Shown here piece by piece: positions 55,039-63,672 of a stretch of DNA of 64,000 nt. Below the pieces are notes generated by a model that was given only the letters and a program-made list of their open reading frames with translations, ran no database searches and was not told the origin of the DNA. Positions within the stretch are counted from its first letter, which is position 1, and each line of letters starts with the position of its first letter. A program made the position numbers and the translations under genes. This DNA comes from Streptomyces sp. NBC_01498 (GTDB lineage Bacteria > Actinomycetota > Actinomycetes > Streptomycetales > Streptomycetaceae), in NCBI RefSeq assembly GCF_036327775.1, contig NZ_CP109598.1, positions 434,001 through 498,000 on the forward strand. Direction: 5' to 3'.

Positions 55039-55865
55039 CCGTCACCACGACCGGCCCGCCCGCGGGCGCCCCGGTCACCGCCGGGCCGGCGGGCGGACCT
55101 GAACGCCACCGGGAAGCGGCGTACCGCGACGGGCCGGTGTCCGCGCTGATCCAGCTGCACGACGCGACCAGCCCCGGTGTCCTGCCCGCCGGGCCCGGCG
55201 GTCACGTCTTCGTGCCCCGGGAGGCCGAGGCGACCTGCGACCGGTACGGCGCCTCCGCCGGGCCGCGCCCGCGCGGCGCCGGGGCCGACGAGCACCGGCT
55301 GGGCCTGATCGCCCTGGAGGGACGGGAGTTGATCGCCCTGCGGGTCGACGGCTCCGGCCCGCCCGCCGGCGAGCCGGACGGCTGGGCCACCGGGCTCGCC
55401 TGGCTCAGGCTCGGCCTGGCCGAGCGTCTGGTGGACCGGGTCACCACGCATCTCGGCGGCCGTACGGTGCAGCGGACCGTCACGCTCAATCTGCCGCTGG
55501 TACGGGCGATGCTGGCCGACGCGGTCGCCGGGACCACCGAGTGCCGGGCGCTGCTCAAAGCCGCACCGACGTCGGCGACCCTGCGGCGGGTGCACCGGAG
55601 CCTGGACGAGACCGGACGGACCTGCCTCCATCTCCTGGGCGCGGCGGGCTTCGTGGCGGACGGGCCGGGCAGCGAGGTACGGGTCTCCGAACTGCTCGCC
55701 GACACCTACGCGCCGACGGCGGACGACGGCGGCGCGGGCGACAGCGGCGGTGAGCACAGCGGCACCGGCGTCCCGTACGACCACGCCTCGTGCGGCCACG
55801 CCACGTACGACGGCCGTACGGCACCGGCCGGACACCCACCGACGACCGAACTGGAGCGGCCATGA
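55035..55865 (+). CDS. Degenerate acyl-CoA dehydrogenase-like protein (C-terminal helical part only)
   Basis: 276 residues, overlapping its neighbours by 4 nt on both sides. The middle part (WLRLGLAERLVDRVTTHLGG ... LLGAAGFVADGPGSEVR) resembles the C-terminal helical bundle of acyl-CoA dehydrogenases, including the region that usually reads LGGxGY. The FAD-contacting motifs and the catalytic base region are not visible. Both ends are low complexity. Its gene abuts a full acyl-CoA dehydrogenase, and mycobacterial FadE pairs form heterotetramers from unequal subunits, so a structural partner is the likeliest role. Moderate certainty. Confidence 0.5.
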   Translation: MTVTTTGPPAGAPVTAGPAGGPERHREAAYRDGPVSALIQLHDATSPGVLPAGPGGHVFVPREAEATCDRYGASAGPRPRGAGADEHRLGLIALEGRELIALRVDGSGPPAGEPDGWATGLAWLRLGLAERLVDRVTTHLGGRTVQRTVTLNLPLVRAMLADAVAGTTECRALLKAAPTSATLRRVHRSLDETGRTCLHLLGAAGFVADGPGSEVRVSELLADTYAPTADDGGAGDSGGEHSGTGVPYDHASCGHATYDGRTAPAGHPPTTELERP

Positions 55866-57034
55866 CCACCGACCCGGGATTCCTCGCCGGCCTGCGCGGG
55901 CTGGCCCGCGAACACGCCGAACTGCTGCGGCCCACCGCGCTCGGGCTCGACGCGGACCCCTCGACCGGGCCCGCCCTGCTGGGCTCGGACCCGCGCTGGC
56001 TGCGGCTGACCGGGATGCCCGCCGCGTACAACCCGGACCCGCTGCGGGTCGCCGGGCGCCCCGTGTACGTCGACCGCTGCGTGGAGCAGGTGGTCGTCAT
56101 GGAGGAGCTGGCCCGGGTCGACGCGGCGGCGGTCCTGGCGCTGCCCGGTCCCTCGATGTCGGGCTTCGTCGTCGCCGACATCGCCGACGAGGAGCAGCGG
56201 GACCGCTACTACCGGCGGCTGGCCGACCGTCCCACCTGGACGTTCTTCGGGATGACGGAACCGGCGCACGGCTCGGACCCGGCGAGCATGGGGACAGCTC
56301 TGCGACCGGCCGGCGAGGACGGTGCGGGCCTGGTCCTGAACGGCACGAAGCGGTTCGTCGGCAACGGGGCGCGCGCCGGGGTCGGGGTGGTGTTCGCCCG
56401 TCGTCACCCCGGTCCGCTGGGCGTGGTCGCCGTCCTGCTGGAGACCGACCGGCCGGGTTTCACCGGAATTCCCCTGGAGACGCTGGGGCTGCGCGGTCTT
56501 CAGCTGAGCGAGCTGCGGATGCGGGACGTGCCGGTCGCGGACGCGGACGTGCTCGGCCGGCACCGTCCGGCGACGCGGGGCGGTATGTGGGCGGCCGTAC
56601 GGACGTTCAACCGGTACCGCCCGGTCGTGGCGTCCTTCGCCCTGGGTGTCGCGCAGGGCGCCCACGACTACGTGGTCGCCCACCGGCGGCAGCTCGGCGC
56701 CGGGGACCGCGACCGGCTCGCGGACCTGGCGGACCGGCTGGCCGGCACCCGGGCGACGGTCATGGCGGCGGCCGAGTCGGCGGACCACGATCCGGGCGAC
56801 GGGACGCTGGCGTCGGCGGCCAAGATCAGGGCCACCGCGCTCGCGGAGGAATCCACGCTCCTGGCGCTGCGGATGTTCGGGCCCGGCGCCCGCTGGGAGC
56901 ACCCGATGCTGGACAAGTGGGCTCGCGACGCGCGGGCGTTCGAGTTCATGGAGGGCACCAGCAACGTCCAGCGGCTGACCCTCGCGCAGGGGCATCTGAA
57001 CGGCAGGCTCGACGATGTCCGGCCGGCCGCCTGA
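55862..57034 (+). CDS. Acyl-CoA dehydrogenase family flavoprotein
   Basis: 390 residues from ATG 55862, overlapping the previous stop and following GGAGCGG; the frame extends to 55790 but without a good start. Motifs: FFGMTEPAHGSDPASM (FAD and substrate site), LNGTKRFVGNGARA, SELRMRDVPV, and the C-terminal FEFMEGTSNVQRLTLAQ. Family members introduce an alpha,beta double bond; in antibiotic clusters several act on carrier-bound acyl or aminoacyl groups. Within this operon it may oxidise the decarboxylated amino-acyl-ACP, for example to a dehydro-beta-amino acyl thioester. That substrate is an inference from context. Confidence 0.87.
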   Translation: MTTDPGFLAGLRGLAREHAELLRPTALGLDADPSTGPALLGSDPRWLRLTGMPAAYNPDPLRVAGRPVYVDRCVEQVVVMEELARVDAAAVLALPGPSMSGFVVADIADEEQRDRYYRRLADRPTWTFFGMTEPAHGSDPASMGTALRPAGEDGAGLVLNGTKRFVGNGARAGVGVVFARRHPGPLGVVAVLLETDRPGFTGIPLETLGLRGLQLSELRMRDVPVADADVLGRHRPATRGGMWAAVRTFNRYRPVVASFALGVAQGAHDYVVAHRRQLGAGDRDRLADLADRLAGTRATVMAAAESADHDPGDGTLASAAKIRATALAEESTLLALRMFGPGARWEHPMLDKWARDARAFEFMEGTSNVQRLTLAQGHLNGRLDDVRPAA

Positions 57035-57953
57035 GCCGGGGCGGGGGACGGCGGCGGCCTCCCCCGCCGCATCCGCCCTCCTGCCCGCGCCGTGCCCCGC
57101 CTGTTCGGCCGCGCACCCGCCGCCGCCCGCGATACCGGGACCGCCGCCGGGCGCCGATGTGTGGCGTATCGGACTGGACGGCGGCGCGGAGGCACTCGGC
57201 CCGGTCAGCTCCCTGCTCGGCCCCCGGGAACGGGAGCGCGCCGCGCGTACCCGGGACCTTCCGTCCGCCGAGCGGTACGTCCTCACGCACGGCGCGGTCC
57301 GCACCATCCTGGGCGGCTACCTGGGCATCGCGGGCTGCGCGGTCCACTGGTCGGCGGGCACCCACGGAAAGCCCGCCTTCGAGGGCCCGTTGAGCCACTG
57401 GCAGTGGAGTCTGAGCCGGTCGGCGGAGCACGCGCTGCTGGCGGTCTGCCTGTCGGCGCGGGTCGGGGTGGACATCGAACGGGTCGACGAACAGACCCCG
57501 GCCGTGGCGCTGGCCGCCCGCTTCCTGCCGCTGGAGGAGGCGGCGTGCGTCGCCGCGCAGAAGACCCCGCACGCGGCGCGCGTCGTCTACCACCGGCTGC
57601 TGTCGCGCAAGGAGGCGTGCGTGAAGGCGAGCGGCGGCCGGCTGCTCGACGGGCTGCGGCTGAACGTGCTGACGCCCGGCACGGTCCACGGCACCGGCGC
57701 GATGGCCGGGGAGCGGTGGCAGTTGCGCGACCTGTCCGCGCCGCCGGGCTTCGTGGCGGCGCTGGCCGTCCTGGGCGACGAGGCGCGCGGACTGCGGCTG
57801 TTCGACTGGGGCTGGCGCGCGCCGGGTCCCGAGCCGGGAAACTTCCGCCCGCCTGCCCCGTCAAGCGCCGCCGGCCAGGCGCCCCGTTCCCTACCGTTCG
57901 AATTCCAGCGGTCGCTCGCAGAGCCGTGGCCGCGAGGGGAGTGCTCACGATGA
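57015..57953 (+). CDS. 4'-phosphopantetheinyl transferase, Sfp type
   Basis: 312 residues, overlapping the dehydrogenase gene by 20 nt. It has the two PPTase signatures, VGVDIERVD (Mg2+ Asp/Glu) and LLSRKEACVKASGG (WxxKEAxxKA-like, with Trp replaced by Ser). There is a Pro-rich N-terminal extension of about 45 residues and a tail of about 50. It transfers phosphopantetheine from CoA to the serine of ACP and T domains, and is probably dedicated to the seven in-line T domains, the A-T protein and the two ACPs of this cluster. Confidence 0.88.
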   Translation: MSGRPPEPGRGTAAASPAASALLPAPCPACSAAHPPPPAIPGPPPGADVWRIGLDGGAEALGPVSSLLGPRERERAARTRDLPSAERYVLTHGAVRTILGGYLGIAGCAVHWSAGTHGKPAFEGPLSHWQWSLSRSAEHALLAVCLSARVGVDIERVDEQTPAVALAARFLPLEEAACVAAQKTPHAARVVYHRLLSRKEACVKASGGRLLDGLRLNVLTPGTVHGTGAMAGERWQLRDLSAPPGFVAALAVLGDEARGLRLFDWGWRAPGPEPGNFRPPAPSSAAGQAPRSLPFEFQRSLAEPWPRGECSR

Positions 57954-58501
57954 ACACCCACCGGTCCGTCCGTCCGCCGTCCCGTACGGCACGTGGTACC
58001 GCCACGCGCGCAGTCGCGTCCCGCCGGCCGCACGCCGGGGAGACACGGCGGGGCGCGGCGTGCCCGCTCGAACCGGGGCGGGAGACGCCCACGTACTCGG
58101 TACGGGTGCGGTTCACGCCCTCCGACCTCCCGGGGCTGACCACGGGGCCGGGCCACCGGGCTACGGCGATCCGTGCCGCGGGCCTGGTGCTCGCGGCGCA
58201 GGGCCGCGGTCATCTCGGGGGTCATCTGGAGGTCACCTCCGACGCGCCGGCCCGGCTCGGCCGGATCCCGGCGGCGAGTGAACGGCTGGCGACGGTCCGG
58301 GCGGTGGAGGACGCGCTGCGCGGGGGCTCCGGCACCGTACGGCTGCCGCTGCCCGGTCACTGGCCGGGTGACCGGCTCCCCGGCGGACGGGCGGTGTCCG
58401 GCGCACCCCGTTCCGGGCGTTCCGACCGGTCCGACCGGTCGGACCGTGCACAGCGTCCGGACCGTGCCGACCACTCCGACCACTCCGACCACTCCGACTG
58501 A
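57950..58501 (+). CDS. Unknown protein with Ser-Asp-Arg/His repeat tail
   Basis: 183 residues; its ATG overlaps the PPTase stop (ATGA) and GAGGGGA lies upstream. The N-terminal 50 residues are Arg-rich and disordered. A folded-looking middle (TYSVRVRFTPSDLPGLT ... AAGLVLAAQGRGHLGGHLEV) has alternating strands and helices. The C-terminus is a low-complexity tail of SDR and then SDH triplets. No family is recognised. Translation coupling suggests it belongs to the pathway; the tail could be an alignment-proof spacer or metal-binding, but nothing shows this. Confidence 0.55.
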   Translation: MNTHRSVRPPSRTARGTATRAVASRRPHAGETRRGAACPLEPGRETPTYSVRVRFTPSDLPGLTTGPGHRATAIRAAGLVLAAQGRGHLGGHLEVTSDAPARLGRIPAASERLATVRAVEDALRGGSGTVRLPLPGHWPGDRLPGGRAVSGAPRSGRSDRSDRSDRAQRPDRADHSDHSDHSD

Positions 58502-58548
58502 TGCTCGACTCCGACTGATCCTCATCCGATCTCCCGAAGGACAGACCC

Positions 58549-59988
58549 ATGGCTACGACGGACGTATCAGAGGCATCCGGCACCGGCGGCGAGCCGCCGA
58601 TCCAGTGGAAGAGGATCAACGCCCTGGTCGCCGGGCAGGGCGCCTCGATGGGCGGCGACTACATCCTGCTCATCGCCATGGGGTGGACCGCGATCCAGCT
58701 GGGGGGCGCGGGCGCGGTCACCACACTGATGCTCGCCGCCACGATCCCGCGCGCCCTGATGCTGATCTTCGGAGGAGCGGTCGCGGACCGGTTCGGCCCC
58801 CGGCACGTCCTGCTGCGGACCAACAGCGCGCGGCTGGTGCTGCTGGCGGTCGGCACGGTGGTGGTCCACTCCTCCCAGACGCTCGCCCCCCTCGTCGTCA
58901 TCAGCCTTCTCGACGGGCTGCTCTTCGGGCTGGCCAGTCCGTCGGCGGGCTCGGTCATCCCGCACCTGGCCACCCACGACCAACTCCCGCGCGCCAACTC
59001 CCTGTACGCGATGGTCACCCGGGTCGCCCCCATCATCGGCTCACCGGTCGGTGCCTGGATGATCGCCTCCGGCGAGCTGTGGCGGGCGCTGCTCGTGACC
59101 ACGGTGACCTGCGCGATCTCACTGGGCACCCTCTTCGTCGTCACGAAGGGCATGGAGCCGCCGAAGCGTGAGCCGAGCGGCCGGAGCCTGGTGCGTTCCT
59201 CCGGCGACGGGCTGCGCCTGCTGGTCTCGCACCCCCGGCTGCGCTGGACCTTCGTCGCCGCGCTCTGTCTGGACATGGCGTTCGGCTGGCCGATCGACGT
59301 CGCGCTGCCGCTGCTCGTCCAGGAGAACGGCTGGGGTGTGCACGCCATCGGTGTGATCATCGCAGCGTTCAGCGCCGGTGCTCTGGTCTCCAGCGCGCTG
59401 GGCGCCGTCCTCGCGCACCGGATTCCGCTGATGGTGCGGTTCGTGGTGAGCGGCGCGGGAATCGCCGTCGGCATCCTGGTGATGGCCCTGATGCCGTCGG
59501 TCCTGACGATCGCCGCGACCGGCGCCGCCGTCGGCCTTATGACCGGGCTGAACGGACCGGCCATCGTGACGGTCTACCAGCAGGCCGCCCCGAAGGACCG
59601 GATGGGCTCGGCGCTGGCCACCCTGACGCTGGCCAGCATCGGTGTGGGACCGATCTCCATCGCCCTGTTCGGCAGCCTGTCGCTGGCGATCGGTCTCAAG
59701 GTCACCTGGCTGGTGTGCGGCACGGTGGCGCTGGTGGCCCCGGTGGCCGCGCTGCTGGCGCTGCGCCACCCGGCGCGGCAGCCGGTGTCCGAGGACGGAC
59801 CGGCGGAGGAGCCCGTACGGGCACCGGAGTCCGCCACGCCGCCCCCGGCCGCCGACTCCGAGTCCGCTGCCTCGGCCCCCTCGCCCTCGCTCGCTCCGGC
59901 CTCCGCCTCTTCCGCTTCCTCCGATTCATCCGCTTCCTCCGCCGAACTTCCGCACCCGCGCGAGAAGGTGGGATCCCCGGTCGCCTGA
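58549..59988 (+). CDS. MFS transporter, probable product exporter
   Basis: 479 residues; ATG 58549 with CGAAGGA upstream. About 10-12 hydrophobic helices fill residues 20-410, with the MFS loop 2-3 pattern GGAVADRFGPRHVLLR. The family resembles MFS_3/enterobactin-exporter-like proteins. The C-terminal 70 residues are a Pro/Ser/Ala-rich cytoplasmic tail. It follows the operon of biosynthetic genes on the same strand with a 47-nt gap, so it probably exports the peptide and gives self-protection. It ends facing the convergent NUDIX gene; the 206-base gap between them shows no clear terminator. Confidence 0.85.
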   Translation: MATTDVSEASGTGGEPPIQWKRINALVAGQGASMGGDYILLIAMGWTAIQLGGAGAVTTLMLAATIPRALMLIFGGAVADRFGPRHVLLRTNSARLVLLAVGTVVVHSSQTLAPLVVISLLDGLLFGLASPSAGSVIPHLATHDQLPRANSLYAMVTRVAPIIGSPVGAWMIASGELWRALLVTTVTCAISLGTLFVVTKGMEPPKREPSGRSLVRSSGDGLRLLVSHPRLRWTFVAALCLDMAFGWPIDVALPLLVQENGWGVHAIGVIIAAFSAGALVSSALGAVLAHRIPLMVRFVVSGAGIAVGILVMALMPSVLTIAATGAAVGLMTGLNGPAIVTVYQQAAPKDRMGSALATLTLASIGVGPISIALFGSLSLAIGLKVTWLVCGTVALVAPVAALLALRHPARQPVSEDGPAEEPVRAPESATPPPAADSESAASAPSPSLAPASASSASSDSSASSAELPHPREKVGSPVA

Positions 59989-60194
59989 CCTCAGCGCTCC
60001 GGTCCCGCGCGCCGACACCCGTGGCTGTGGTCGGCGGGCCCCGCGAGGTGAGCGGTAGCCATGGGCCACCACACCCGCACACCCGCTCGCGTCGGCGGTG
60101 ATCGCCCTCCTGGCCCCGGCCCTCGCCGGCCAGGCGATCACCACCGGCGCGGGCGTACGCGGCGGGAGGGCCCCGTGGCCGCCGTGACGGATGC

Positions 60195-60734
60195 TCAGTC
60201 GCTCCCCCAGTCCCAGGTATCGACGTACGCGGCCACCCCGGTACGGCGAGCCTCTTCCACGGCGCTCAGGCGCGCGAAGTCACGCGCCGGCATCAGTGCC
60301 TGCCACTCGGCCAGGGGCAGGACACGGACCTCGTCGTGCTCCTCCGGGTTCACGGTGATGCCGTGGATCCGCGCGGCGGTGAGCCGGCCGCCGTCGAAGA
60401 CCAGGCCGACCGTGCTGTACGGCCAGGCGGCGCCGGGCAGCCCGTACACCGTGGCCAGGAGCCTCGGCGGCCCGGTCGGCGTGATGCCGGTCTCCTCCTC
60501 GCACTCGCGAACCGCCGTCTGCCAGGGGCGTTCGCCGGGGTCCATCGTCCCGCCCACCAACTGCCAGGGGTGGGCGGGAGAGTAGACGGAGTGCAGTTGC
60601 AGCGGCCGGTCGTCCTCGTCGGTGAAGTACAGGCACGCCCAGGCGGTCGCCTTCAGAACCGTCTCGGCGTACTGCTGGAGCGTCAAGGAGAAGCCGCCGC
60701 CCTCGCCGCCCCGCCGTTCGTCCGGCGCGATCAC
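60195..60734 (-). CDS. NUDIX hydrolase
   Basis: 179 residues from GTG 60732-60734, which has GAAGGAGG upstream on the minus strand; the frame is open far upstream but inside the ABC gene. The Nudix box is complete: GTMDPGERPWQTAVRECEEETGI (G-x5-E-x7-R-E-x2-E-E-x-G). It hydrolyses a nucleoside diphosphate linked to another group, substrate unknown. Its start overlaps the stop of the ABC transporter by 4 nt, so the two are translationally coupled. Confidence 0.88.
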   Translation of the reverse strand: MIAPDERRGGEGGGFSLTLQQYAETVLKATAWACLYFTDEDDRPLQLHSVYSPAHPWQLVGGTMDPGERPWQTAVRECEEETGITPTGPPRLLATVYGLPGAAWPYSTVGLVFDGGRLTAARIHGITVNPEEHDEVRVLPLAEWQALMPARDFARLSAVEEARRTGVAAYVDTWDWGSD

Positions 60735-62836
60735 CGTGCCTCCTTCGTGTGGTCGGCCGGTGAGGTGCTTCGCGGGCCCGGTACGGCGCCGGCCGCCGGC
60801 GCGAGTCCGTACTGGGCCGCCTGGGCCGTGAACATCCCCTGGTAGCGCCCGCCGCTGTCGGCCATCAGCTCCTCGTGGGTACCGTCCTCCACCACGCGCC
60901 CCTCGTCGAGGACGTAGATGTGGTCGGCGTTCATGGTGGCGGCGAGCCGGTGGGTGACGAGCACGACCGCGTGCCCCTCCCGGGCCAGCGACCACAGTCC
61001 CTGGAAGGCGGCGATCTCCGCGTGCGGATCGAGCGCCGCCGTCGGCTCGTCGACCAGGAGAAAAGGCGCGCCCCGGTACAGGGCGCGAGCGGTGCCCAGT
61101 TTCTGCCACTGCCCGCCCGAGAGCTGGACACCGCGTTCGTAGCCCTTGAAGACGATGGAGTCCCAGCCGTGCGGGAGCGTCTCCACCAGGTCGCGTACGC
61201 CGGCGTCCCGGGCGGCCCGGCGGACGGCGTCCATGTCCCGGGGGCGGTCCCCGGCGCCGATGGCCACGTTCGCGGCGGCGGTCATCTCCCAGCGCGGGAA
61301 GTCCTGGGCCAGGGCGCCGACCGTCGCGAAGACCTGGCGGCGGTCCGCTTCGCGCAGCTCGACCCGTTCCCCCGACCCGCCCTCCCACCACACGTTTCCC
61401 TCGGCGGGCAGCAGCAGCCCGGCGAGGATCTTGGTCAAGGTGGTCTTCCCCGAGCCGTTCGCACCGACCAGCGCGGTCACCGAGCCCCGGCGGATCTCCA
61501 CGCTCACCCCCGTCAGGGCGGGAGAGCCGGCTCCCGGGTAGGTGAACGTGACTCCCTCCGTCCGCACCGCTCGCACGGGCGCGGGAAGAGGGGCGCCGGC
61601 ACGGGGGATCGCGTGCTCGCCCGCGACCACGATGGCGTCCTCGGTGTCCGTGAGGAGGAGCAGTTCCTCGTAGAGCCGGTTGACCTGCTGCACCAGGGAG
61701 GTCAGCCGCGCGGTCGAGGTGCGGATGGCGACCACCGCCGTGCCGCCGACGGCCAGCGGCAGCCCACCGGCGGCCAGCAGCCACCACAGCACCCCGTAGC
61801 AGCCCAGTGACGCGAGGCCCGCGAAGCCGCCGGCGACCAGGTCCGTCGTCGCCTGCGCCCGTGCCAGGCGCCGCTGCTCCGCCTCCATCTGCCGGGACAT
61901 CTCCTCGTAACTGCCCAGGAGTTTGGCACCGGCCGCGTGGACGCGGATCTCCCCGGCGGCGTGCGGGCGGGTCAGATAGGCGAGCAGGGAGGCGATCGCC
62001 CGGCGGTGGTCGAGCCAGTTCAGCCGGGACAGATACTCGCGGCGCGCGACGCGGACGGCCCCCCAGCCCTTGGGCAGGGCGATGGCCAGCAGCATCGGCA
62101 GCAGGGTCCAGTGCAGCGACGCCAGAACGACGGCCGCGGCCGCCATGCCGATCAGTACGTTCCCCACACCGACGGAGAGCCGGAGCATGCCACGGGCGGA
62201 GTCGGTGCCGAACCTCCCCGCCTCCAGGACCCGCTGCACCTCGGGCCGTTCGGTCGCCTCCACCTCGACGCCGGTCACGGCCGTGTAGAACCGGGCGGAC
62301 ACCGCGCGCTCCACCTGGGGCTCCAGCCGTCCCGACATGGCCGTCGACCACGCCGTCAGCAGCGCCGTCGCGACCGCCGTGAACGCGAGCACCGCCAGCG
62401 CGGGCAGGGCCTCGCGCAGCTTGTCGGCGGTCGGACCGTCCGCGAACAACTCCGTGAGCACACTGTTGACCGCCAGCAGTCCCCACCCGGCCGCGACCCC
62501 CTGCCCCAACTGGGCGACCACCACCCCCGTCAGCGCCCGCGGGTCCGTCTGCCAACCGGTGCGCAGGACCATCCCCGTCATGCGCGGCAGCGCGGCGGCC
62601 ATGTGCCCGAACCCCAGCCGGGTCAGCGGGCGCTCGTGGCGGATGTACGACTGGTCGTAGCGCAGCCGACCTCCGTACAGCTCACGCTCGGCGTCCGAGA
62701 TCGTGTCCTTGGCCGCCTCGTCCGTGCGCGGCGTGTCCTGCGTGTCCTGGGGGACCTGCGCGCCCTGCGCGTTCGGGGTGTTCGGGGTGTTCCGCTCGCT
62801 CTGGGCCGCGTCGGTGGGTGGCTCGGCTGATGTCAA
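60731..62836 (-). CDS. ABC exporter, fused permease and ATPase
   Basis: 701 residues. A charged, Thr/Asn/Pro-rich N-terminal ~50 residues precedes a transmembrane domain (about 100-440, with hydrophobic segments around ALTGVVVAQLGQGVAAGWGLL and VLIGMAAAAVVLASLHWTLL). The nucleotide-binding domain has Walker A GANGSGKTT, Q-loop ALAQDF, signature LSGGQWQK, Walker B LLVDEPTAALD and the H-loop VTHR. A half-transporter working as a dimer; cargo unknown. It lies on the opposite strand from the NRPS operon, so membership of the cluster is uncertain. Confidence 0.87.
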   Translation of the reverse strand: MTSAEPPTDAAQSERNTPNTPNAQGAQVPQDTQDTPRTDEAAKDTISDAERELYGGRLRYDQSYIRHERPLTRLGFGHMAAALPRMTGMVLRTGWQTDPRALTGVVVAQLGQGVAAGWGLLAVNSVLTELFADGPTADKLREALPALAVLAFTAVATALLTAWSTAMSGRLEPQVERAVSARFYTAVTGVEVEATERPEVQRVLEAGRFGTDSARGMLRLSVGVGNVLIGMAAAAVVLASLHWTLLPMLLAIALPKGWGAVRVARREYLSRLNWLDHRRAIASLLAYLTRPHAAGEIRVHAAGAKLLGSYEEMSRQMEAEQRRLARAQATTDLVAGGFAGLASLGCYGVLWWLLAAGGLPLAVGGTAVVAIRTSTARLTSLVQQVNRLYEELLLLTDTEDAIVVAGEHAIPRAGAPLPAPVRAVRTEGVTFTYPGAGSPALTGVSVEIRRGSVTALVGANGSGKTTLTKILAGLLLPAEGNVWWEGGSGERVELREADRRQVFATVGALAQDFPRWEMTAAANVAIGAGDRPRDMDAVRRAARDAGVRDLVETLPHGWDSIVFKGYERGVQLSGGQWQKLGTARALYRGAPFLLVDEPTAALDPHAEIAAFQGLWSLAREGHAVVLVTHRLAATMNADHIYVLDEGRVVEDGTHEELMADSGGRYQGMFTAQAAQYGLAPAAGAVPGPRSTSPADHTKEAR

Positions 62837-63672
62837 CGTGCCTCCTTCGTGGATGTCCGGGCGATGTCGTCGGGTTCAACGACGCCGCGCCGGTTTCGAA
62901 CACATGTCTTTCGGCCGGGTTGCGCTGCCCGGAGTTGAGCGGTTCCCCGCAGGTGTGCGGTGCACGGACCCTTGCGGCGCGGAGATCGCCGACGATCCCG
63001 GGTTGGCCGAAACGCCGATGCCCCGCCGACGTGGGCGGGCGACTCCGCGCGGAGTCGCCGCGTGCGGAGTGGCTACGCGCGGAATGTCGACGCTCGGCCG
63101 GTCGACGCGGGGACGGTCAACACGACCGCGTCAGAGCGGACTTCGGGCCCACCCGTGGTCACCCGCGCCTACTGCCGACCGTGCCGACTTGGGCGGGTTC
63201 ACGGCCGAGGACCTCCCCGTCGGCGCCGGGCGATCGCCCGCGTATTCTGCCCCTCGTCCCGACAGGCACCGAGGAGACCACGGCCGTATGACTTACGGAG
63301 ACGGGCACCGCCCCAGCAGGGCGCGCCCGGCGGCGCCCCCGCCCCGCGGCGTCCCGTCGCCCTCAACCCGACGGACGACCTGACGGCACGTCAGGACCGG
63401 TCGGACGACCGCAATCACTGCGGAAACCGACGACACAGCACCGGACCGGCACCGGCACCGGCACCGGCACCGAACATCCGACCGGCCGACCGGCCGACCG
63501 GCCCACCGGCCGACACCGCGGGCACCGTCCACAGGCTCCGCACGCCCCTGCGGCCGGACGGTCACCGAGTCCGGCGGTGCCGCCCACCCGGCGCCGCCCG
63601 CCCACCTCCCCGTACGTCACCGGCGTCCCGGTCGGCGCCACCCTCACGACAGAGAAACGGAACAACTCACCG
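62837..63672. other. 836-base intergenic region with repeats and a palindrome
   Basis: The region is divergent between the ABC gene (-) and the last partial gene (+). It has several open frames, but none has a believable start, ribosome site or family pattern. It holds a 22-base palindrome (63038-63059), related inverted patches through 63130, a (ggcacc)n run at about 63447-63472 and an accggccg repeat at about 63480-63512. Promoters for both flanking genes are expected here. Confidence 0.5.
63038..63059. promoter_or_regulatory. Perfect 22-base palindrome, candidate operator
   Basis: ggcgactccgc followed immediately by its exact reverse complement. It lies 202 nt upstream of the ABC exporter start on the minus side and 614 nt from the plus-strand gene. 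A dimeric repressor site or a DNA/RNA hairpin are possible; no partner regulator is in the window. Confidence 0.4.

Noticed and set aside
54115..55865. Calling the two degenerate proteins pseudogenes
   Set aside because: Both frames are intact, have normal codon use and overlap their neighbours by a few bases, which argues for selection as functional subunits.
59989..60194. Small plus-strand frame at about 60061 between the MFS and NUDIX genes
   Set aside because: It has no ribosome binding site and runs into the well-supported NUDIX gene on the other strand.
62703..63383. Plus-strand frames over the ABC start and the intergenic region
   Set aside because: No ribosome site, low-complexity Arg/Pro composition and overlap with a well-supported minus-strand gene.
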